Shown piece by piece: positions 50,340-55,404 of a stretch of DNA of 55,404 nt. Source of the stretch: Brevibacterium sp. UMB1308A (GTDB taxonomy: Bacteria; Actinomycetota; Actinomycetes; Actinomycetales; Brevibacteriaceae). Each line of letters opens with the position of its first letter. Within the stretch, counting starts at the first letter, position 1. The stretch covers positions 1 to 55,404 of the forward strand of contig NZ_JASPDO010000019.1 in the NCBI RefSeq assembly GCF_030230605.1. Direction: 5' to 3'. The translations under genes were made by a program, and so were the position numbers. The notes under the pieces are model-generated. The model did no database searches, was not told where the DNA came from, and worked only from the letters and a program-made list of their open reading frames with translations.

Positions 50340-53312
50340 TTAGATCGAGATTGCTACGAGGTCGAAGTTCGCGTCGACGTCGAACGCTTCAAGCGGCGGG
50401 CAGAAAGGCACCAGCTTGCGGTCACCCAGCGCATTGTTGATACGTCCCACAGGTGGGAAGTACTTGTTGCGCTTGAGGCTGGACACTGGGTACACGGCCT
50501 GTTCGCGGCTGTACTTGCGGTCCCATTCTTCGCCCAGTACCACGGTTGCGGTGTGTGGGGCGTGTGCCAGTGGCGACTCTTCGTAGCTGTAGTCCGTCCC
50601 AATTGCCGTGATCTCTTGGTGGATCTTCTTCATCGCGACGATGAAGCGGTCCAGTTCGGTCTTGGATTCGGACTCGGTTGGCTCGAACATCACGGTGCCC
50701 GCAACGGGGAACGCCAAGGTTGGTGCGTGGAAACCAAAGTCCATGAGGCGCTTACACAGGTCTTCAGCGGTCACCCCGTACTGAGCGGTGATCTCTTTGA
50801 GATCCAGGATGCATTCGTGTGCCACGTACCCGGTGGTGCCGGTGTACAGGGTTGGGAAGTAGTCCTGGAGTTCACGGGACACGTAGTTAGCGGTGAGCAG
50901 CGAGTGCTCGGTTGCTACGCGCAGACCCTGCTGACCCATGAGTTTGATGTATGCCCACGAAATTGGGGTCACACCAGCTGATCCCTGGAAAGCACCGGAG
51001 ACAGGCAGTCCGTCCGCGTTGCTTCCGTCCACGTACTGTTCGTCCAGTGGGTTACCTGGCAGGTATTCAGCCAGGTGAGCGCCTACTGCAATAGGCCCAA
51101 CACCGGGTCCACCACCGCCGTGTGGGATGGCGAATGTCTTGTGCAGGTTCAGGTGCGAGGCGTCTCCACCGATCTGGCCCAGCTTGGCCCACCCGATCGT
51201 GGCGTTGAGGTTCGCCCCGTCGATGTAGACCTGGCCACCGGCTTCGTGCACCATGTCGCACACTTTGCGAACGTCGGCTTCGAAGACTCCGTGCGTGGAC
51301 GGGTAGGTAATCATGATTCCGGCTACCCGGTCACCGTGTTCAGCGATCTTGGCACCCAGGTCGTCCACGTCGATCGAACCGTCGTCAGCCGAAGCGACCG
51401 TCACCACGTCGAACCCTGCCAACGCACCGGAGCTCGCGTTGGTTCCGTGAGCAGAAGCTGGGATGAGGATCTTGTCGCGCTGCGACTGTCCGTTTGCTTC
51501 GTGGTACGCCTTGAACGCAAGCAGACCGGCCAGCTCACCCTGTGATCCCGCGTTGGGCTGCAGGGATACCTTGTCGTAACCAGTGATTTCGGCCAGCATC
51601 TCTTCCAGTTCCGTGAGCAACTGGTTCCAGCCTTGAGTCTGCTGGGCAGGTGCGAACGGGTGGACGGACGCGAACTCAGGCCACGTGATGGCTTCCATCT
51701 CAACTGCCGCGTTGAGCTTCATGGTGCACGAGCCCAACGGAATCATGGTGCGGTCCAGCGCCAAGTCACGGTCGGCGAGTTCGCGCATGTAGCGCATCAT
51801 GTCCGATTCGGAACCGTAGGAGTTGAAGGTTGGGTGGGTGAGGAACTCCGAGGTGCGTACCAGGTTTTCGGGCAACTGTGGCGCTGCCACGTGGCCCGGT
51901 CCGAAGGTTCCTTCGCCGGCCTTTTCAAACTCGTCAGCGTCAATGGTTTCGCTGGCACCCAGTGCTTCAAGCAGGGTGTTTGCTACGGCCACATCGTGTG
52001 ATTCACCAAAGGACACACCCACGTGCGCGTCATCGATGTGACGAATGTTGATGCCTGCTTCATCCGCGGCTGCGACAGTGGCCGCGGCGTCAGCAACCTT
52101 GAGCGTCACGGTGTCGAAGAACGTTTCTGTTACCACCTCGGCCCCAGTTACACTTGCCGCGCACTGAGCGAACGCGTGCGCCAAACGGTGGATGCGGCTG
52201 GCAATGCGCGTCAGCCCCGCCGGTCCGTGGTAAACCGCATAGAACCCGGCCATGTCAGCGAGCAGAGCCTGTGCAGTGGTGATGTTTGAGGTGGCCTTTT
52301 CGCGGCGGATGTGCTGTTCGCGCGTCTGCAGAGCGAGGCGGTAAGCGGCCTTGCCTTCAGGGTCGGTTGACACACCAACCAGACGGCCAGGTAGCTGGCG
52401 GCGCAGCTTGCTGGTCACGGAGATGAAACCGGCGTGCGGACCACCGAAGAACAGTGGGACACCCAGACGCTGGGAGGAGCCAACAGCGATGTCAGCGCCC
52501 TGTTCGCCAGGGGACTTCATGAGGGTGAGGGCCAGCAGGTCGGTGGCGAAAACCACCAGCGCGTTACGTTCCTTGGCGCCGCGCACAGCGTCGTCAAGGT
52601 TGCGGATTTCACCGGAAGTACCCACCTGGGCGCACACGATTCCAAACACGTCGTCACCCACAAGGCCCTGGGACAGGTCAGCGACCTGCACCTGGAAGTC
52701 CATGGCGTGCGCGCGAGTGCGGACAACCGAGATGACCTGCGGGTGCAGCTCGGAGTCCAGAACGACCGTGGAGCCCTTCTTGTTAGCGCGGCGCATGAGC
52801 AGAACAGCTTCTGCGGTTGCGGTGGCTTCGTCCAAAAGCGATGCGTTGGCAATGGGCAGGCCGGTCATGTCAATGACGACTTGCTGGAAGTTCATGAGCG
52901 CTTCCAGGCGACCCTGCGAAATTTCAGCCTGGTACGGGGTGTAAGCGGTGTACCACGCTGGGTTTTCGACAACATTGCGGCGAATTACGGCAGGCGTGAT
53001 GGTGTCGTAGTAGCCCTGGCCGATCATCTGCACACGCATCTGGTTCTTGCCCGCGATTTCGCGTAGCTGGTCCAGAACAATGTGCTCATCCAGGCCCTGT
53101 TCCAGGTCCAGTTCGCCTTCGAACTGAACGTTTTGTGGCAACGCCTGACGAACCAGATCTTCCAGCGTATCCACGCCAATCGCGTCGAGCATCTGCTGGG
53201 TTTCGTGGGCGCGAGCGCCAATGTGGCGGTCAGAAAACGGCCGAGGTGCGTCGCCTGTTACGGCGGAAGTGACGGCCATCGATGTTGCAGGTTGGTGGGA
53301 ACCGGTGGTCAT
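50340..53312 (-). CDS. gcvP: Glycine dehydrogenase (glycine cleavage P protein)
   Basis: PLP enzyme that decarboxylates glycine and loads the aminomethyl group on H protein. 990 aa, single-chain P protein with duplicated N- and C-halves. The PLP lysine lies in HLNLHKTFAIPHGGGGPG near 720. The N-terminal end has RPFSDRHIGARAHETQQMLDAIG. AAGGA precedes ATG 53312; the open frame upstream runs into the riboswitch leader. First gene of the operon. Confidence 0.97.
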   Translation of the reverse strand: MTTGSHQPATSMAVTSAVTGDAPRPFSDRHIGARAHETQQMLDAIGVDTLEDLVRQALPQNVQFEGELDLEQGLDEHIVLDQLREIAGKNQMRVQMIGQGYYDTITPAVIRRNVVENPAWYTAYTPYQAEISQGRLEALMNFQQVVIDMTGLPIANASLLDEATATAEAVLLMRRANKKGSTVVLDSELHPQVISVVRTRAHAMDFQVQVADLSQGLVGDDVFGIVCAQVGTSGEIRNLDDAVRGAKERNALVVFATDLLALTLMKSPGEQGADIAVGSSQRLGVPLFFGGPHAGFISVTSKLRRQLPGRLVGVSTDPEGKAAYRLALQTREQHIRREKATSNITTAQALLADMAGFYAVYHGPAGLTRIASRIHRLAHAFAQCAASVTGAEVVTETFFDTVTLKVADAAATVAAADEAGINIRHIDDAHVGVSFGESHDVAVANTLLEALGASETIDADEFEKAGEGTFGPGHVAAPQLPENLVRTSEFLTHPTFNSYGSESDMMRYMRELADRDLALDRTMIPLGSCTMKLNAAVEMEAITWPEFASVHPFAPAQQTQGWNQLLTELEEMLAEITGYDKVSLQPNAGSQGELAGLLAFKAYHEANGQSQRDKILIPASAHGTNASSGALAGFDVVTVASADDGSIDVDDLGAKIAEHGDRVAGIMITYPSTHGVFEADVRKVCDMVHEAGGQVYIDGANLNATIGWAKLGQIGGDASHLNLHKTFAIPHGGGGPGVGPIAVGAHLAEYLPGNPLDEQYVDGSNADGLPVSGAFQGSAGVTPISWAYIKLMGQQGLRVATEHSLLTANYVSRELQDYFPTLYTGTTGYVAHECILDLKEITAQYGVTAEDLCKRLMDFGFHAPTLAFPVAGTVMFEPTESESKTELDRFIVAMKKIHQEITAIGTDYSYEESPLAHAPHTATVVLGEEWDRKYSREQAVYPVSSLKRNKYFPPVGRINNALGDRKLVPFCPPLEAFDVDANFDLVAISI

Positions 53313-53420
53313 ATAAGTCCTTACGTAGGAACGATTACATCGGTTTCCTCCCCGCACTGTCACCTGATCCGCACACGCGCTTCTATGACGTGTGTGGTGG
53401 ATCGGGCTTCAGAGTGCCTT

Positions 53421-53506
53421 CGTGTTTGAGTGTGTTGGCCTGAGAGTTTCCGGGGGAGGGAATTGCACCTTCGGCGACGCAACATGTGCGCCTCTCCCCA
53501 AACACG
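53421..53506 (-). promoter_or_regulatory. Glycine riboswitch
   Basis: On the minus strand CGTGTTTG...CAAACACG close an outer stem (53421-53428 with 53499-53506). Within it are the glycine aptamer landmarks GGGGAGAGG, CGCCGAAGGTGCAA, the C-rich CCCTCCCCCGG and AAACTCTCAGGC. Only one aptamer is evident; the outer stem resembles the P0/kink-turn arrangement of single-aptamer forms. It lies 109 bp before gcvP and should switch the operon on with glycine. The rest of 53313-53604 shows no gene. Confidence 0.95.
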
Positions 53507-53604
53507 TTAAAACGGCTATTGAATTGGGATATTGAGTTGTCAGTTGTTCACTTATCTTAGTTGCTGTCTATCTTAATCGAGTTCTTCAACAAGTTCTGAG
53601 TGCT

Positions 53605-53658
53605 TTATCTGCGGAACTTGACGCGTCTTCCACGCGCTTATCTGCGGAACTTGATGCG
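53605..53658 (-). repeat. Local duplication of the amidohydrolase 3' end
   Basis: A 21-bp word (53605-53625) repeats the last codons and stop of the amidohydrolase (TTATCTGCGGAACTTGAYGC from 53638), differing at one base. The units start 33 bp apart. The second stop codon is in frame with the first, so it acts as a decoy copy of the C-terminus VKFRR-stop. Confidence 0.75.
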
Positions 53659-55296
53659 CCCGCCCACCACGGTGGTGTTGACGACGGTGTCGCGGATCGC
53701 GGTTGCGTGTTCGAACAGGGCGTCGTCGTCGCCAAATTCGGTCACGCTCAAGGGGTCGTGGTTGATGGCGATGAAGTCTGCGTTCATGCCCGGCTTGAGT
53801 GCGCCGGCCCGGGTTTCCATGCCCGAGGCGAACGCCGGTCCCGCTGTATGGCACCTGATCGCTTGGTAAGCATCCATGCGGTTTTGAGCTTGGAATGTCG
53901 TGGTGGGGTCACCGGCGATGTCAGCACGTGTCATCGCGGCGTAGATCGCCGCGAATGGGGTGGTGGGTTCCACCGGCCCGTCTGAACCGAACGCCACGTG
54001 CGCACCTGCATCCAGGAGTGCAGTCCAGGCGTATGCGGCCAGGTTGGGGTCCGGGCGTAGCGCGTTGAGCAGGTGCAGGTCAGAGATGCAGTGGCGTGGC
54101 TGCATGGAGGCAATGACGTCGAGCTGCGCAAACCGGGCTACGTCACGCGGTTGCACGAACTGGGCGTGTTCGATCCTGGCGCACAACGGGTATCCCAGGC
54201 GCGCTTCGGCGGCTTGGCGGTCAGCTTGTGTCTGCTCGAATGCGTTGAGGACGTGGTGGTTCGCCTGGTCGCCAATCGCGTGGACGATTGGCACGATCCC
54301 GTGCGCATATGCGTCTCGCATTTGCTCAACCAGCACGTGTTCCGTGGTGATCTGCATGCCGAAGTTCTGTTCGGCCTCACTTCCGGTCTCATACAGTTCA
54401 CCTTCGGCTGGGTATGGCGAGGACATGTAGCTGGAGCGTGACCCCAGCGCCCCGTCAGAGAACAGTTTGAGCCCGCCGTGGCGGTACCAGTCGTCGCCTG
54501 ATCCGGTGGTCCACCCCGTGTCTTTGGCCCAGTCGTATTCGTCCAGTCGCAAGTACTTCACAACACGCATGTTCAGGTCACCGTTTGCGCGCAACTGGTT
54601 CCACGCGCGTTTGGAGAACTCACCGTCGATGTCGTGCAACCCAGTCAGACCCTCTTGCAGCCACTGCTTTTGTGCGTTGCGCATGAGCTCACCCAGGGTT
54701 TCTTCTGGCAGGTGAGGAATAACGCGCTCCACCAGGGTTGCCGCGTCCTCGCGCAGAATCCCGGTAGGTTCGCCGTGGGCATCGCGCACGATTTTTCCAC
54801 CTCGGGGGTCCGGGGTGTTGCGGTCGATCCCGGCGGCACGCAGGGCCGCGCCGTTGCACCACAGCGTGTGAAAGTCGATCGACCACAGCGCCACGGGCCG
54901 ATCCGGCAACGCCACATCCAAAAGCGACCTGTCTGGTTGATGGCGTAGCCCCCATTTGCTGTAGTCCCAACGTCCCCCGGTCACCCACTGACCTTCCGGC
55001 AGGATCGCGGCGAATGCGCGGATAGCTTCGACCGCCTCGGGCAGGGAGGTGGTTTTAGAGATGTTGAGTTCTGCCAGGGATTCCGCGTGGGCGAGCGCGT
55101 GCAGGTGGGCGTCCACGAACCCGGGAATGACCGTGGCGCCGCCTAAGTCAACGGTTTCCACGCCCGAGGTGTTCGCCCGCAGATTTTCCGCGTCACCCAC
55201 CGCTGTGATGGTTTCGCCGTCGGTGAGGATAGCGGTGGCGTGCGGGTTGGCGGGGTCGAACGTGTGGATGTTCGCGTTGACAAAAAGTTGAGGCAT
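53638..55296 (-). CDS. YtcJ-type metal-dependent amidohydrolase
   Basis: 552-aa amidohydrolase of the YtcJ/NfdA (TIM-barrel, amidohydrolase 3) family, hydrolysing amide, formamide or related bonds. The substrate is unknown. Metal-site motifs are VDAHLHALAHA (about 62), the HAIGDQANHHVL histidine region near 350, and the late Asp in HVAFGSDGPVEP near 445. Small beta-sandwich segments lie at both ends. No signal peptide. It ends next to the glycine riboswitch region and is probably a separate transcript. The C-terminal codons are duplicated just downstream. Confidence 0.9.
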   Translation of the reverse strand: MPQLFVNANIHTFDPANPHATAILTDGETITAVGDAENLRANTSGVETVDLGGATVIPGFVDAHLHALAHAESLAELNISKTTSLPEAVEAIRAFAAILPEGQWVTGGRWDYSKWGLRHQPDRSLLDVALPDRPVALWSIDFHTLWCNGAALRAAGIDRNTPDPRGGKIVRDAHGEPTGILREDAATLVERVIPHLPEETLGELMRNAQKQWLQEGLTGLHDIDGEFSKRAWNQLRANGDLNMRVVKYLRLDEYDWAKDTGWTTGSGDDWYRHGGLKLFSDGALGSRSSYMSSPYPAEGELYETGSEAEQNFGMQITTEHVLVEQMRDAYAHGIVPIVHAIGDQANHHVLNAFEQTQADRQAAEARLGYPLCARIEHAQFVQPRDVARFAQLDVIASMQPRHCISDLHLLNALRPDPNLAAYAWTALLDAGAHVAFGSDGPVEPTTPFAAIYAAMTRADIAGDPTTTFQAQNRMDAYQAIRCHTAGPAFASGMETRAGALKPGMNADFIAINHDPLSVTEFGDDDALFEHATAIRDTVVNTTVVGGRIKFRR

Positions 55297-55404
55297 GGGG
55301 CCAGTGTAAGACTCCCGCGGGCTCTGCTGGCCGGGCGGTCTACTAGTTGGTCTGGCTGCTTGCTTGGTCCGGAAAGCCGTTTGGATACAGTCCAGAAATT
55401 GGAC
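55297..55404. other. Intergenic region at the right edge
   Basis: 108 bp upstream of the amidohydrolase. The last bases hold a small inverted repeat (GTCCA-GAAAT-TGGAC, 55390-55404), which could be half of a larger hairpin cut by the window edge. No gene seen. Confidence 0.4.

Noticed and set aside
53313..53420. A second, tandem glycine aptamer after the first
   Set aside because: The segment contains GAAGGC but lacks the GCCGAAGG and CTCTCAGG landmarks; the outer stem closes around one aptamer.

Overview
The window looks like chromosomal DNA of an actinobacterium, most likely a member of the Micrococcales. The evidence is high-GC coding sequence with many GTG starts and 1-4 bp start/stop overlaps, a Bpa/PafE-type proteasome activator, a maleylpyruvate isomerase-family protein of the kind often mycothiol-dependent, a dnaK-grpE-dnaJ-hspR operon with HAIR operators, a C50-type carotenoid cluster and a DUF222/HNH (13E12-type) gene. 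I cannot name the genus from sequence alone.

Layout. 1-560: the tail of an unidentified gene and a tRNA-Ser(UGA) with its terminator. 560-5469: two convergent genes, one related to maltooligosyltrehalose synthase (TreY) and one related to maltokinase (Mak/Pep2). Both are long and open, and both appear to have lost key catalytic residues. 5.5-12.5 kb: housekeeping genes (ilvA, a quinone oxidoreductase, bpa, a helical hypothetical protein, a HAD phosphatase, serS and a diacylglycerol-kinase-family lipid kinase). 12.6-14.4 kb: a MarR regulator with an MFS exporter. 14.4-21.7 kb: a surface-protein island with three LPRTG-anchored paralogues. The first two share a nearly identical 650-bp 3' half that includes the terminator, and a DUF222/HNH gene lies between the second and third. 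21.8-24.2 kb: a DASS-type anion transporter and a maleylpyruvate isomerase-family protein. 24.2-28.4 kb: the hspR-dnaJ-grpE-dnaK heat-shock operon on the minus strand with two HAIR operators. 28.5-29.3 kb: a repeat-rich intergenic region and a secreted lysozyme-like protein.

29.6-34.2 kb: a type-B carboxylesterase coupled to a DedA/VTT membrane protein, then a RecQ helicase fused to a degenerate phosphoribosyltransferase-like tail. 34.3-38.6 kb: an FMN riboswitch with a terminator, followed by ribD-ribE-ribBA-ribH and a small membrane protein. 39.3-43.2 kb: crtB-crtI-crtYe-crtYf-crtEb, enough to take GGPP to a cyclic C50 carotenoid if GGPP is made elsewhere. The array continues by overlap into an asparaginase, and an aminotransferase overlaps an orphan PIN-domain gene. 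46.2-53.5 kb (minus): a 3-methyladenine glycosylase overlapping an L-serine dehydratase that carries an unusual low-complexity insert, then gcvH-gcvT-gcvP behind a glycine riboswitch. The glycine-cleavage genes and serine dehydratase together form a glycine/serine catabolic block. 53.6-55.3 kb (minus): a YtcJ-type amidohydrolase.

Beyond genes, four DNA-level signals stand out. One is a ~65-bp conserved intergenic repeat in inverted copies (28.5 and 46.2 kb) with MITE-like ends. One is a ~24-bp motif upstream of the LPXTG genes. One is a set of short dispersed repeats around the tRNA-Ser and HNH loci. The last is a strongly over-represented heptamer, ACCTCGG/CCGAGGT, found in genes and intergenic DNA across the window but nearly absent from the coding part of the surface-protein island. 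No rRNA, CRISPR array or complete insertion sequence was seen.
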